From assembly GCA_948470475.1 (NCBI GenBank), contig OX419346.1:1107651-1171650 (forward strand): a stretch of 64,000 nucleotides of DNA, in the 5' to 3' direction. This DNA is from Galaxea fascicularis. Its lineage: Eukaryota; Cnidaria; Anthozoa; Scleractinia; Euphylliidae. A program made the position numbers and the translations under genes. Below, piece by piece: positions 1 to 10,645 of the stretch. Each line of letters begins with the position of its first letter. The first letter of the stretch is position 1. The notes beneath the pieces are model-generated. The model did no database searches. It worked only from the letters and a program-made list of their open reading frames with translations, and was not told the DNA's origin.

Positions 1-48
1 GTGCCCGGGAACGGTGCCGCGGAACGGGCACTTAGACTGAACGGGGCC
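1..48. mobile_element. MITE right end (copy A of the element at 51858-52221)
   Basis: Window starts inside the element; this 48-bp end, finishing aacggggcc, equals 52173-52221. Confidence 0.6.
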
Positions 49-268
49 TTATAGTAGACTGAACTAGCTGTTTGAAATCAACGGACACTGCCTTTTACCC
101 CTCTCTCCGCAGAGGGCTGTTTCACACGAAGAAACTCGATCAAAACTTACATCGATCTTTAGTTGTATGTTATGGTAATGAACCTCAAGTTAATACTCAC
201 TGTTTATACTGTTTTGAAGTCAAAAATTATACCTAGAAAATATCTAACACAGCTTTAATTCTATGCAG

Positions 269-363
269 GAATCGAAATACAACCCTGATGAATTTCCACC
301 AAGTTTCATGAAAGGCGTCGCCGAAGGGTTCTGGTGGTCATACATCTCCATGACAACTGTTGG
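269..363 (+). CDS. Gene A exon: pore helix and first half of K+ selectivity filter
   Basis: After the acceptor tgcag at 268 the exon reads 31 codons plus two bases: ESKYNPDEFPP, then the pore helix FMKGVAEGFWWSYISMTTV, then gg before the donor gtaggt. The filter codon G is split across the intron; the next exon supplies t-TAT-GGG-GAC. The W-W-S-Y-x-x-M-T-T-V-G pattern is the classical K+ channel pore helix and filter. Copy B differs at three positions (E/D, Y/H, V/I), all outside the filter. Confidence 0.85.
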
Positions 364-615
364 GTAGGTGACGCAAATTAGGAATAACCGAAGTTATGAT
401 AAATAACCTTATTACATGGAGGAGAGTGTTTTACTGGGAACTAAACCACTCGTAGATTCCATACGCCACTTCAACCGTGACCCGAGTGGCGTATTTTCCC
501 TATGTCACCTTTGTGAGTGTCGTATCGTTCAATGACGTCACGATTCCCGCCTTTTGCTTTTGTTGAATTAGTTTCTCGCGTCGCGTTTGTTTAGTCTCCA
601 TATAATAAAAAGAAC

Positions 616-752
616 ATTACACGTTGGCTCGAAGATATGAATTTTATGTTCTCGTGGCAAGAACAATATCTCACAAGTGAGCGAAGCGAACGAGTGAGAT
701 ATTGTTCTAGCCACTCGAACATAAAATTCATATCTTCTCGCCACCGTGTAAT
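616..752. mobile_element. Palindromic MITE in gene A pore intron
   Basis: Near-perfect inverted repeat from attacacg to cgtgtaat; the arms contain gaagatatgaattttatg and its complement. Both strands give similar short ORFs, which are artefacts of the palindrome. Copy B carries the same insert at 52825-52961. Confidence 0.8.
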
Positions 753-777
753 ATCCTCTATATATTGTGTGTTGCAG

Positions 778-934
778 TTATGGGGACCGAGCACCCAAGT
801 CCATTCCTGGCCGTATTTTTTGTATAATCTGGACACTAACTGGACTGGTTCTGATCTCAGTTCTGGTCGGTACAATTGCTTCATCATTAACAACTGCTGT
901 TGTGGAAAAGGAAGTTATGCTTTATGGCACTGAG
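778..934 (+). CDS. Gene A exon: YGD of filter plus M3 transmembrane helix
   Basis: The exon starts after ttgcag with t|TAT GGG GAC, completing GYGD, followed by RAPKSIPG and a hydrophobic helix (FCIIWTLTGLVLISVLVG) ending TIASSLTT. In glutamate receptors the corresponding M3 ends in the SYTANLAAFLT gate motif; here the spacing fits but the residues are TIASSLTT. It closes with VEKEVMLYGTE at a phase-0 donor gtgagt. A 137-bp palindromic MITE ends 25 bp upstream of the acceptor, leaving little room for a polypyrimidine tract. Confidence 0.84.
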
Positions 935-2487
935 GTGAGTTTGATCAATATCCATCGCAAACAGAAGCACAGCACAGCAAAGAAAGAAGAATTGCCTAAT
1001 TGTCTAATTTTTCGTAGCGATTTAACAGAAGCTAGGTGGATAGAAAAGGGTTTTGTTAATAGTCTGTAGGTTCTTAGAGAAAGCCGCCCTCTTTTGTTTA
1101 ATGTAGGATCCTCTTTTAATTTGTGAACTGTAATCATTGATTAATTTAAGACTAATGTTAAACGCTAGACGCTAATTACTGAAAAGTTGGAATTGCTTAG
1201 TACGTTCAAGCACCGTTCCCGACTGTTCTTACAGTCAATCAACCGGAGCCCCTCAAGTTCCCCCAACCACAGGATCCAAAAGGTGGAAAGGGGCACAAAA
1301 TCGTTCCCCTTTTTGCTTGTTTAGAAATGTTGTGCTTGTTTTTAGGTCGGCGCCCTTCAGGACTCTGTAGAATATCGTTTGGGAATTCTCAAGAACGCGA
1401 AAGTAAATACAAGTATGTATAAATCATTTGTCCATATCACTGAATCAGACTGCAGCAAGGCATAGGTTGTACATTTGCCGTCAGTGTCTTTTTATACACT
1501 TGCTTCTGGTCATGGTGCGATCACAATTTTAATGTTACTTAACGGAGGTCAGTTGAGATTAAAAGCTAATCCAGGTCTGTATTCTCTTGTTTAAAAGGGT
1601 TTTCATTTCAAATTTTGATGTTTCTGATCGAACCGTTATGAGTCATGCTTATTGATGCTGACTTGGCTTACTACATTGGATTTCAAATAGTGGGTCTTTC
1701 AAGACTTCTTCAGAGGGCCTGAACACGAACTGAGCCTCTTTAGAAATTAAAACTCTGGGCTGAATTCTGGTCGTGTCCTCTCGATTAACCGTAACTGGAG
1801 ACGTCAGATCTGCGTGAGTAAATATACAACTGGCGCCGCGGTTGGTTGGTCTTGCATGGATACAAAGTCAAGTTTTTATATGCTACCACTATAGATTATT
1901 CCTTTAACCCCGAAGAGTGATCAATGTTAAAATTCTCCTTATATTAACACCGCTCAATCAAACATAAAGGTTGTGAGAAAAAAGGAAGTGATCAGCAAGT
2001 AACAAAGGTCTTGATTGTTTAACAAATTCTCCTCATCATCACCATAGAAAGTGTATGGAGAACAGTGTGGAGAATTTACATGCTGATATTAGGGTTGAAA
2101 GGGTTTTATGATAATTATTTCCCCCATTTTGAAATCACTCGTCATTCATGAAATCTGATTGGCTCTCAACAGTGCAATTTATTCCCAAATTGCAACATCT
2201 TTCGCTCTAAATCACATCTTTTTTTAAGCCCTTCAAAATTCAAAACCGGTGTTCCTGAAGTGAACATTAAAAAAAAACTGTGTCATTTTAAAATGGGTGT
2301 AATAAAGTGGTAATTGAACTTCATGTCATGCAATTTTGGTCTAAAATCATACTTGTGATTTCAAATCAAACTCGCTCCGCGCGCTCGTTCGATTTAGAAA
2401 TCATGCGTTCAGACCAAATGAATTCATGAATTCAGACTAAATTGCACTCCACGAAGTTCAATTACCATTATAAATCCCTTCACAGAG

Positions 2488-2757
2488 CGTCAGTACAGTA
2501 ACGTGGATGAGATTCGATCAGCACTGGAGGAGGGTGAAATCCAAGGAGCGCTGCTTGACACTTATGTTGCTGCCGAACATAAAGAATCGCTTCTTGGTGG
2601 CAGAGTGTTCGTCAGAGAGATTCTTGGTCGACCGATTGGTTACGGAGTTGTGCTGTCAGGAGCTGCGAGGAACGTGGAACAACGATGCCGCGACTACATT
2701 AAAATGAAAATCACTGATATATTTATCATTATCCAGAATTCGACAAAGACACTTGAA
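2488..2757 (+). CDS. Gene A exon: S2 half of ligand-binding domain
   Basis: Ninety codons, phase 0 to 0. I start at CGT 2488 (acceptor cacagag) because the previous exon ends in phase 0 and this keeps RQYSNVDEIRSALEEG in frame. The segment EEGEIQGALLDTYVAAEH matches the glutamate-receptor S2 pattern G-x-x-x-A-F-x-x-D-x-x-x-x-x-Y, with D in the position of the ligand-contacting acidic residue. GRPIGYGVVLSG matches the gYGiavpkgS block. Hydrophobic KITDIFIIIQN follows. These are the best arguments that the protein is receptor-type rather than a plain K+ channel. Two conservative differences from copy B. Confidence 0.75.
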
Positions 2758-2788
2758 GTAAGTAAAAACTCCCCAGTATAAGAAGTTG

Positions 2789-2796
2789 GTTTTATT

Positions 2797-2831
<35 letters not shown>

Positions 2832-2918
2832 GGATTCTAAAAGCTGGCGTTTCGGACGTTAGCCCTTTGGATTCGCCCTGACGAAGGGTTAACGCTCGAA
2901 ACGTCAGCTTTTAAATCC

Positions 2919-2949
<31 letters not shown>

Positions 2950-2962
2950 CGTTAATTAAACC
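2789..2962. mobile_element. Palindromic MITE downstream of S2 exon A
   Basis: Inverted arms attgaccaccgtacaggg / ccctgtacggtggtcaat around a loop containing gcccttcgtcaggg-like sequence. Present at the same intronic place in copy B (54994-55169). Confidence 0.8.
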
Positions 2963-3476
2963 ACATTCTTGTTTACAACTCCCCCACCGACGCAGCACCA
3001 CAGTTTCTTTCAAACTACTCCCTTTCCCCAGTATAAGAGATACACAAGCGTACGTGCGTTGGCCAAGCCGCTATCCATGTACATTTGCTATGCATTGGGA
3101 ATGGTAAATCACCTCATGAAATAAACCCCATTTTGGTCTCTATTTTCAAACCGGATGGAAGAAATATTCCGCAATATCAAAAGGTGTAGGCTTAGCAAGG
3201 GTCTACCAGTTATGTTACTGTGAACTAATTTCCGCGAGTCAATAGTTGTTAAGTTCAAAAGATATGTTACTCGCGTGAATCGAGGAAACAAGGGTGCTAA
3301 AAAATCGCTATTGGTCTTGGTTTTGCTTGTAGTGGGTTAATAGAATGACACGAGTTGTTTTGCGTGGTAAAGGCAAAAATAATTTATGAAAAAATGAACA
3401 AATCATAATAATCATAATCTTCATAAAAATTAACAAAGCGCAATTTACATAAACGGCAAATGCCTTTTACAAAGAA

Positions 3477-3738
3477 AGGGATGGCACAGTGGTGAGAGCA
3501 CTCGCCTCCCACCAATGTGGCCCAGGTTCGATTCCCGGCCTTGGCGCCATATGTGGGTTGAGTTTGTTGTTGGTTATCTTCCCTGTTCCAAGAGGTTTTT
3601 CTCCGCGTACTCCAGTTTTCTCCTCTCCCCAAAAACCAACATTTCCAAATTCCAGTTCGATCTGGATGTACGGACATGTTTGAACGAGTTCTCTTGAGCT
3701 CTTTGGTGTTCCGTGGGTAAACAAATTACATTACATTT
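3477..3738 (+). mobile_element. tRNA-derived SINE in gene A intron
   Basis: The head gggatggcacagtggtgagagc and ggttcgattcccggcc look like A and B boxes of a tRNA-type pol III promoter. The body contains the gagaggtttttctccg-like and ctccagttttc blocks seen in widespread invertebrate SINEs. It ends in an A/T-rich tail attacattac. Shared with copy B, so it predates the duplication. Confidence 0.65.
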
Positions 3739-3833
3739 TTTTACAAGTAGATTAATTAATTGATTAAATGAAAATGAAACTTAAATATATACATCAATTG
3801 GAAACATCTCCAACTTTACTTTGATTTTCGTAG

Positions 3834-3996
3834 GCGCCTGCAACAGATGCAGCAGTAGAGCAAAGTACTGGATTGTTTGACAGTTCATCACAAATGTTCT
3901 TTATGTCTGTTGTCTATCTGTTAGCTCTCCTCGGAGTAGCTGTCATGGCTGGACTTTTCTATCATTTTTTTGTATACCTCCCACGCAGAAATAAAG
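3834..3996 (+). CDS. Gene A exon: M4 transmembrane helix
   Basis: Starts with GCG after the acceptor cgtag; 54 codons plus one base. APATDAAVEQSTGLFDSSSQ is a hydrophilic, extracellular-like lead, then MFFMSVVYLLALLGVAVMAG and LFYHFFVY form one long membrane helix. The positive PRRNK after it predicts a cytoplasmic C-terminus. Position and topology equal M4 of eukaryotic iGluRs, which bacterial GluR0 lacks. Copy B differs at one residue (H/Q). Confidence 0.8.
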
Positions 3997-4236
3997 GTAT
4001 GACAATCATTGTGTTTTTTCCACCAAACCGGTGAGCAAAATCCGTAGAAAATGTCAACCTCTTTCCCTCTTATAGCGCAAGCGGTTTTCATTTAAGCGTC
4101 GAATAGTAATTGCATTTGTAAGCTTGGTTTTGCATTGCTTTGCTCCGTGATTGGCCAGCCAACCTCACGGCACTCGTTCAGACAATGAGAAGCAAAACCA
4201 ATACCAAGTGCCTGCGGTTGTTTTGTTTTGTTTCAG

Positions 4237-4727
4237 ATAAAACGTGCAAAGTGTTGTCCTCACATTTGGCTTCTAGACAGTTGCTTCTAAAGGAGATGAA
4301 GAGGTTTGTGGACTCGTTCTACCTCAACATGACCATAAAAATGGACTCCATTATTAAGGAACAAAAGCGCGAGGTTCGAGAGATGAAAGCAGTGCTGAAA
4401 CAAACGGCGAAAAACGATGAATCTTCGCCAGAAACAGAAAGCAGTTCTACATTTAGTAGCAACGCAACCGTATCGTCATGGACGACGGAGAAGCAATTTG
4501 AGCAAAATAAGAAAATTGGTCAATTACTCTCACAGTCTCTGCAACTGAACTTACCGAACTGTGTGGATTTAAATGATAGCTGTGATTCATTAGCAAGCAC
4601 AGTAAGCTCTTCTGTCTCACGACACTCATCCAGTAAGTTCCATCTATCTAAGATCATATGGAAACACAACACAGTCAGATCAGATGCACAGAGCAGGAAA
4701 GGAATTGATGGAAGTACTACATTATAA
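4237..4727 (+). CDS. Gene A last exon: cytoplasmic tail and stop
   Basis: Begins after tttcag with DKTCKVLSSHLASRQLLLKEM. A charged, helical, probably coiled-coil stretch (LLLKEMKRFVDSFYLNMTIKMDSIIKEQKREVREMKAVLKQ in overlapping pieces) is followed by a Ser/Thr-rich part with a possible phosphorylation or scaffold role, ending GSTTL and TAA. No known domain is recognised. Relative to copy B this exon carries most of the substitutions, a small indel after KNDESS, and 11 extra C-terminal residues. The terminal -TTL resembles a PDZ ligand, which copy B lacks; that reading is an inference. Confidence 0.78.
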
Positions 4728-5517
4728 GAACGCGGACAAGAGTTGTAGACCAAAATAGCCCGTCTCAGCTGAAAATGGCAATGTCAGTGATCTCCTCTAA
4801 ACGGGAGGTAACAGAGGTTAGGTAAAGAAGCGACGTACGAACAAACACTCTTTTCGCATTTAGTCAACGAAGTACTATTATAACATTGTGAAACCGGAAC
4901 TGATTACTATAAGCATGCACCGGGCAAGTTTTAAAATCCATTTCCTTGATTGTAATTGATTTTCCACTAATTCATTTGCCAAGTTGTTATCGGACAGTTT
5001 GTTATCGGACAGTTCAATAAGCCAATCACAACCTTAAATAAACTAATCACAACCTTGGTTTCAATCACCATAGTAACAGTGTACAGACTCGTGAATTGGG
5101 GCTTTCTTTAAAATGGATAATATTTCCCTGGAGCAATGACAGTATTTCAGAGGACGGTGACTTTGTTTCTCTGAAATTGTAATTTTTATGGTTAATTGGG
5201 ATAGGACTGACTGTCGTCGAATTCGGTCTGTAATCATACTCGTGATAATTGTTATCACTCAGTCCTATTACCATTATATAAAACATTTTCAGACAGTCTA
5301 TCAATTATAAATGACCACGTCACTGTTAATAATCTTGTCACTTTTCGGGCAAATTGTGTGTAACCTGCGCAGATATTTTCAGAAAGTCAAAAATATTCGA
5401 ATGGACCTATAATTTAGTAAGAGCCACTGCCTAATAGCCCCGATATATCGCAACCCCATTACACAACAACAAACCCACAAATACTCTCTAACAAGTATTT
5501 CCTTCGACTTTTCACGC
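4728..5517 (+). other. 3' UTR or flank of gene A
   Basis: No further coding potential. It contains a repeated ttgttatcggacag motif (near 4985 and 5000) and the candidate AATAAA, and is shared with copy B. Confidence 0.5.
5037..5042 (+). terminator. Candidate poly(A) signal of gene A
   Basis: AATAAA about 310 bp after the gene A stop. The homologous place in copy B (near 58618) reads AAATCAA, so the hexamer is lost there. Usage is unproven. Confidence 0.4.
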
Positions 5518-5520
5518 TTA

Positions 5521-5927
5521 GGCCATCCCCATAAAATGTTTCGTTTCCCATCGCCCGACCGACCCATTTTTTTGGAAAAGTAAAAAAAAAAATCAGAATC
5601 ACTTGTAAAGAAGCAAGTACTTTAGTTTACAAGCACACGATCTTGTCTTATTAACATCAATTGTCTTAAATTATCATCGATACTTCGTTTTTGTAGCCTT
5701 TTTAGACATTTGGTGGTCCTGTTCCTGTTGTACCATCTGATTACGAACGGAAAGAACACGTAACCAAGCCTTCGTACTTAGCAGCCCGGCTTTCACTGGC
5801 ACTCAGAACCCTTCATGTGTTCATTCATTCATTCCTTTTTTTTTTTTTTTTTTTTTTCGCCCGACCGACCGACCCACCTTCATGAGAGGGAGGGCGATGG
5901 GAAACGAAACATTTTATTGGGATGGCC
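5521..5927. mobile_element. 407-bp MITE, PIF/Harbinger-like, with TTA target duplication
   Basis: Terminal inverted repeats ggccatcccc-ataaaatgtt-tcgtttcccatcgccc and its complement, about 36 bp each, flanked by TTA at 5518-5520 and 5928-5930. Copy B has the intact empty site with a single tta at 59101-59103. A 3-bp TWA duplication is characteristic of the PIF/Harbinger superfamily. No transposase; the interior is T-rich. Confidence 0.85.
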
Positions 5928-7088
5928 TTAGCAAGACCCAAACAATGCGAATACGTCGGGCAAGAGCCAACACAAAACAAGAAAGAAAAAAAAACGCTCA
6001 CAAATATTCAAAAAGAAGAATTAAGGCACTTTGGCAAAGGATCTGTAACGCCAGTTTGAAGCTCATTAAAGAATTTCTATTGTTTTGATATTCAAACGCT
6101 ACTTTCTCTTTCAAAAAGGGTATGATCTTCGATTCTTCACGCTCGACTAAAACAATGAAACGCTATAAACATCTCGTGCAAGTGTGAAAAGTCAGTTTTA
6201 AGCTCATGAACCAATTTCTATTGTTTTAATATTCATACCGCAATTTATCCTTTAAAAACAAGGATTTTCTTGGATTTTTTTGGCTCCGCCAAATCACTAA
6301 TGGTAAATAAAAACATGGAGTGAGTACAGGCAACTTCGAATGTAGACAGTACCGAAGAAAAGCAGTGGATGTCATGCCACGTTTAACGGGAAACGTGTGA
6401 AATAAAATACTAAATTAAAGTTATTTATTTGTGCGCATGAGTGACTGTATTATTGCGGGCACAAGTGGTCATAATTGCATTGTGTTCACTTGTTGTTTAA
6501 TACAATCCTACTCTGGGGGGTATGATCTGTCGGAAATTACTGATTCTGATCTGAGACTCACAGCGCGCGGTGCTTCAAATTACAACCGTTCAAGACTAAA
6601 GGTTTAATGAGTGGAAGTAAAACTTTGTGAGCGGTAAATATATAACTGACGATTTCGAGAAACTTGCCGCAGTAACGTGACAGTTTGACGTTGAAATTTC
6701 TTTCCGCTTCACGGTCGGTAAATATTCAGTGTAAACCAAAAAGGCAACGAAACTAAAAACAAAAACCCCTGATCAGACAGAATGAATAAACGGCAAACAC
6801 GTCGAATAGAGTAAACTATATTAAACGAAACAAAAACGTACAGCTGGCATCAGCAAACGAGAAGACCTGAACGCAAATTGACAATCAGATCAGTGGTTTT
6901 TGCTAAACCTTTCTTCCCTTGTTTGAAGGATCACCGCAATTTTCTTAGACTGCGAGCAGTCTCTCTTTTGCTATAAAATCTGTGGAACGAACACGATATA
7001 TAGTTTCTACCGGCTCGCCGATTCGCCGCTCGTATAGGTATGTAGTACTTTGCATGAGTAGGGTTTACTTATTAACCCTTTAAATACC

Positions 7089-7236
7089 AGGCCCGGTTGT
7101 TCAAAGGCTGGATAGCGCTATCCACCGGATAAATATCTATCCAGTGGATAGTGGAATTAGCTTTCCCAATACTTATCCGCTGGATAATGATTTATCCGGT
7201 GGATAGTACTATCCAACGTTTGAACAACTGGAGCCA
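7089..7236. mobile_element. Palindromic MITE (ggcccggttgttcaaa family)
   Basis: Starts ggcccggttgttcaaaggctggatag and ends ctatccaacgtttgaacaactggagcc; internal tatccaccggataaat elements pair with atttatccggtggata. Long inverted repeat with no coding capacity. Confidence 0.8.
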
Positions 7237-7377
7237 GGTATCCTTAGTTTTTTCAGTAGTAATTTGATGATAAATAGTCTGCAGTGCTAGCTTCACCGTA
7301 TAAAGAGATCTGCGGTTTTAAGACACCACGGGCACCAGACCGCCGACCGGTTAGCCGACCGGTGAGCTCAACCGCCG

Positions 7378-7480
7378 ACCGGTTAGCTCAGTTGGTAGAG
7401 CACCGGACCAACACCGGACCAACACTCAGGGTCTGAGGAGAAAGTGCTGCCTTTGTACTGACATCTACAAACGTCTCACT
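7378..7480 (+). mobile_element. Truncated tRNA-derived SINE
   Basis: ggttagctcagttggtagagcaccggacca is a tRNA D-arm/A-box head. A short accggaccaac duplication follows, then tctgaggagaaagtgctgcctttg, a tail-like body. The B-box/T-arm is missing, so it is not a functional tRNA. Confidence 0.55.
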
Positions 7481-8162
7481 ACACTTGTTCCTTATAATCT
7501 GTGACTGTTCGAAAAAGAGTTTGCATGGGTCGGGCGGGGTGGGTGAGATCAAATATGGACTGATAGCGGCAGTCAGGGGTGCCTTTACACTGTTTACAAG
7601 CTGATGTCCGATCTCACCACACAGAATTATTGTAAATTAGTGTCGAAAAGCCCCTTGGGGAAGGCTAATTAATGTATACACGGGCTCAAGGTTAGTTGTC
7701 ACGTAATCCACATTGGCGGTTGATGTTTACTGAACCAGTTCGTCAGCTCAAATCCGGTAGGTTTATCGCTTTATAAAAGTGTTTTTCGAGCTGTTTTCCT
7801 TAACAGAAGCCCTTAGGTCAGCATCGTTAAGATGGTATGACGGTGGAGGCAATACCTTTGAAAGAAAACAGAGGCGAGAGTCGGTTTCAACGATCTTTTC
7901 TATTAAACATGGTGGTTCACTAGTGAAGGTGTCTCCCTGGCCGTTCTGTGGAAGGATTGCAGGACCTACCCAGGCAATTTAAGCAAGTTTTCACTAACAA
8001 AAATTTCAATCGATGTGATATTTTGCTGGTAGGACGGATGGCCCGACACCCTAACCGAAAATTCTATTAAGTGCGAATCAGGAGAGTTCTATGCTCGTGT
8101 TATGGCGAATTTACCTAGAATTCTTTTCGGGCACCAACGAGACAAATAGAGGATATTACATG

Positions 8163-8207
<45 letters not shown>

Positions 8208-8333
8208 AACATGGAAGAAGTACACGGCCTTAAAGCATGGACGAAAACCAAATTCATTTTTATTGCAATGTGATAAAGTTTAAAACGATGGCCCTTGGAA
8301 TTCTAGATTCCGAGGAAAGCCAGTTGTAAACAA

Positions 8334-8371
<38 letters not shown>

Positions 8372-8388
8372 TCTCCTCACGTGTGAAG

Positions 8389-8441
<53 letters not shown>

Positions 8442-9672
8442 TAAGTTGAGATACGCGAGAGTGCATGGCTCCCAAGAAATGGCTGAAGCATTGCCAGCAA
8501 AAAACGTGAGAACAAACCTTGCGGCCGGATACCAAGGTTTGGCCTTAAGGTTTGCTGCTTAAGTAGGTTTTTGATTTTTGAACAAGATTTTCCATTAAAA
8601 AATTTACGACAAAGAAGTGCATTTTTTGGTGTTGGTCTTTGACCAGAAAAGTAGTTTTGGGATTTGTTGCTAAATAAACGGTATATTGCAGCAATATGGC
8701 GTCGTCGTCCCGTTTTTGAGTTGTGTTGGGTGTCAAACTAACCAGTCAGTGTTATGAACACATTTTAATAACGTTGTGACTTAAGTTAGGCAAGCAGCAA
8801 ATACGAAAAGAAGTGACACTATTTTCGACACGCATATGTGACGTTGGGAGCCAAAGGATTAAAGTGTGTCCTCGTATATCCCATTCGTTCCACAGATTTT
8901 AGAGCAAAGGAGAGACTGCTCGCAGTCTACAATTTTCTAGTTATATCAACACGTCCCACCGTCATTATCGAATATAGCCGTTTGGCCGAGTCTGACTGAG
9001 AAGCAAATGTTTTCCAATGCGCGGCTACAATTCAAGTGCCATCGATACAGAAAATTCTGTATCAAGTTTCACTGACCATTGGTCAGTAAGCTTTCTGCTT
9101 TTGTAAACCTCGAGAAACTGGAAATCACTTTTTTGTTTGCTTTCCCCGCCTTCTTACTTACCAGTAAACGCGATCTGGTATTTTGATCAGAAGTCCTGGG
9201 AACAAGAATTTCCCGTCGAACACCGCTTTATCGCAAGAAACAAAATGGCGTCTCGAGGTGAAATGTCGTGGTTGGTGTTTGTGCATCTTATTTTCGACCC
9301 AAAGGAGTCATTTAAGTATGGCGTGTGTCCGCAGGACTGGAGATGTGAGAGTGAAGGGCTTAGAATCGTCCTTGAAAGTATTTTACAGTGAGATATCGGT
9401 AGTTTTTAGCCGGGATTATTAGGAGATGCTTTGAACATTGAACAAGATCGGCCAAGACGGCCATCCACTAGCTAATTATAATCGATCAGTATCTTCTATG
9501 ACTGCAGGCAGATCTTAAGGCATTGGCATAGTTAAAGGAAGCCTCCAAACTGCATTCGAAGGAGACAGCTCAGAAAGTAAGTGAGTCTATACTTAAGAAG
9601 TGTATTAAAAGCAATGCATAGATTTTATACAAACTGCCAAAACTGTTTTTAGTCACGCGGTTGACTCTCATG

Positions 9673-10146
9673 ACTCACAAGTGGTGGAACAGAGAATTAA
9701 CTCTGAAGTGTAAATTAGAGTGCTAATAGAAACCCATGAAAAACCCACTGGGCGTTAGCCCTAGTAAAGGGTATCAGGGAACCACACGAGGCAAAGAAAA
9801 AATTCTTATGACCTCGGTGGGAATCGAACCCACGACCTCCGGATTAGATCTACCGTTGCTCTGCCGACTAAGCTACGAGGTCGGACAGAGAAAGTCGGGG
9901 ACGATTGAGGTGGTGAATCGCGGCGAAGAGAAAGTAAGGGTACATATATATGTTGTGCCGCGTAGCACTATAAACACTCACAAGTGGTGGAACAGAGAAT
10001 TAACTCTGAAGTGTAAATTAGAGTGCCTCGTGTGGTTCCCTGATACCCTTTACTAGGGCTAACGCCCAGTGGGTTTTTCATGGGTTTCTATTAGCACTCT
10101 AATTTACACTTCAGAGTTAATTCTCTGTTCCACCACTTGTGAGTGT
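9673..10146. mobile_element. Foldback element enclosing a tRNA-like gene
   Basis: Arms 9673-9791 and 10027-10146 are inverted copies, almost base for base. The loop contains a tRNA-like sequence (9810-9882) and a direct third copy of the first 53 bp of the left arm (9975-10027). This looks like head-to-head insertion of a tRNA-derived element. Confidence 0.75.
9810..9882 (-). tRNA. tRNA-like sequence, probably a pseudogene or SINE head
   Basis: Read on the minus strand: acceptor GACCTCG/CGAGGTC pairs perfectly, the D arm is GCTTAGTCGGCAGAGC and the T arm GTGGGTTCGATTCCCAC is ideal. The anticodon arm is irregular (weak stem around AGATCTA), so I assign no isotype. Its location inside a foldback repeat argues for a mobile-element origin. 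Confidence 0.45.
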
Positions 10147-10538
10147 TTATAGTGCTACGCGGCACAACATATATATGACTCTCATGACTGTTTAGCACTG
10201 CTCAATCAAACATAAAGGTTGTGAGTAAAAATGAAGTGATCAACAAGTGACAACTCACTTTTTCGGAGAAAAACGTAGTGGAAAATTAAAGCGTTACGTA
10301 ACCTGTGAGGCAACAAAGTCTATGCTGGTTGCGAAAATAGCTATAAATGATACTTCGCAGCCTTGACATTCCATTTACAAAACATTTGATGTACAGTCAT
10401 TGGAGGAGATTCACCGACGCAAAGAACAGACCGTTATGGGTTTAAACAAGTCCTGTTTGGATTCAGTGGCCAGAAATGTACGTCGTACAATTTATTACGG
10501 AAACGTGTCTTATTTCAGGGAGTTACAAAACGATCGAA

Positions 10539-10645
10539 ATCGATCCTCAAAAAGCTAATCAGTAATAAATCGATAAAATCGATATTAATCGATAATTATG
10601 GATTAATTAGTTTAAGTAACGATCGAAATCGATAATTTTATCGAT
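10539..10645. promoter_or_regulatory. Cluster of six ATCGAT palindromes
   Basis: ATCGAT occurs at 10539, 10569, 10578, 10588, 10628 and 10640, several extended to ATCGATA/TATCGAT. Such palindromes are bound by DREF-type BED-finger factors in insects. Whether they act here is unknown; no nearby transcription start is identified. Confidence 0.3.

Larger units (their letters stand above)
269..4727 (+). other. Gene A (partial): iGluR-like channel with K+ filter, 3' five exons
   Basis: Five exons (269-363, 778-934, 2488-2757, 3834-3996, 4237-4727) with GT-AG borders and matching phases (2, 0, 0, 1) encode pore loop, M3, S2 half of the ligand-binding domain, M4 and cytoplasmic tail. The S1/M1 exon must lie left of the window, because copy B has it about 0.9 kb upstream of the pore exon. 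The order P-loop, TM, extracellular S2, TM is that of ionotropic glutamate receptors, while the filter TTVGYGD is that of K+ channels. Known proteins with this mix are bacterial GluR0 and rotifer AvGluR1. Gene A is a tandem paralogue of gene B on the same strand. Its frame is intact in everything visible. Ligand and physiology are unknown. Confidence 0.82.
1..6312. repeat. Segmental duplication, copy A
   Basis: The whole block, introns, MITEs and SINE included, aligns by eye at high identity to 52173-59473. It starts beyond the window edge and stops near 6312, after which the sequences share nothing. Copy A has an extra MITE (5521-5927) and lacks about 1.27 kb present in copy B (56425-57693). 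Confidence 0.9.
6313..9672. other. Intergenic or 5' region, no supported gene
   Basis: Apart from a MITE (7089-7236) and a SINE-like fragment (7378-7480), I recognise no domain, splice-coherent exon or RNA gene. Short ORFs here have no known motif. A well-placed start context (aacaaaATGGCG at 9245) opens a 49-codon ORF with one hydrophobic run, but no phase-1 donor suits it as the missing signal exon. Confidence 0.4.

Noticed and set aside
591..893. Paired ORFs on both strands around 600-930 (and 52800-53150)
   Set aside because: They mirror each other because of the palindromic MITE; only the exon part from 778 (52987) is coding.
3384..3724. Minus-strand ORFs across the SINEs at 3.5 kb and 55.7 kb
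   Set aside because: Antisense reading of a SINE, no protein family.
9245..9392. MASRGEMSWLVFVHLIF ORF as first exon of gene B
   Set aside because: Good start context, but the only phase-1 donor-like site comes after five codons and the hydrophobic run is short; not supportable.
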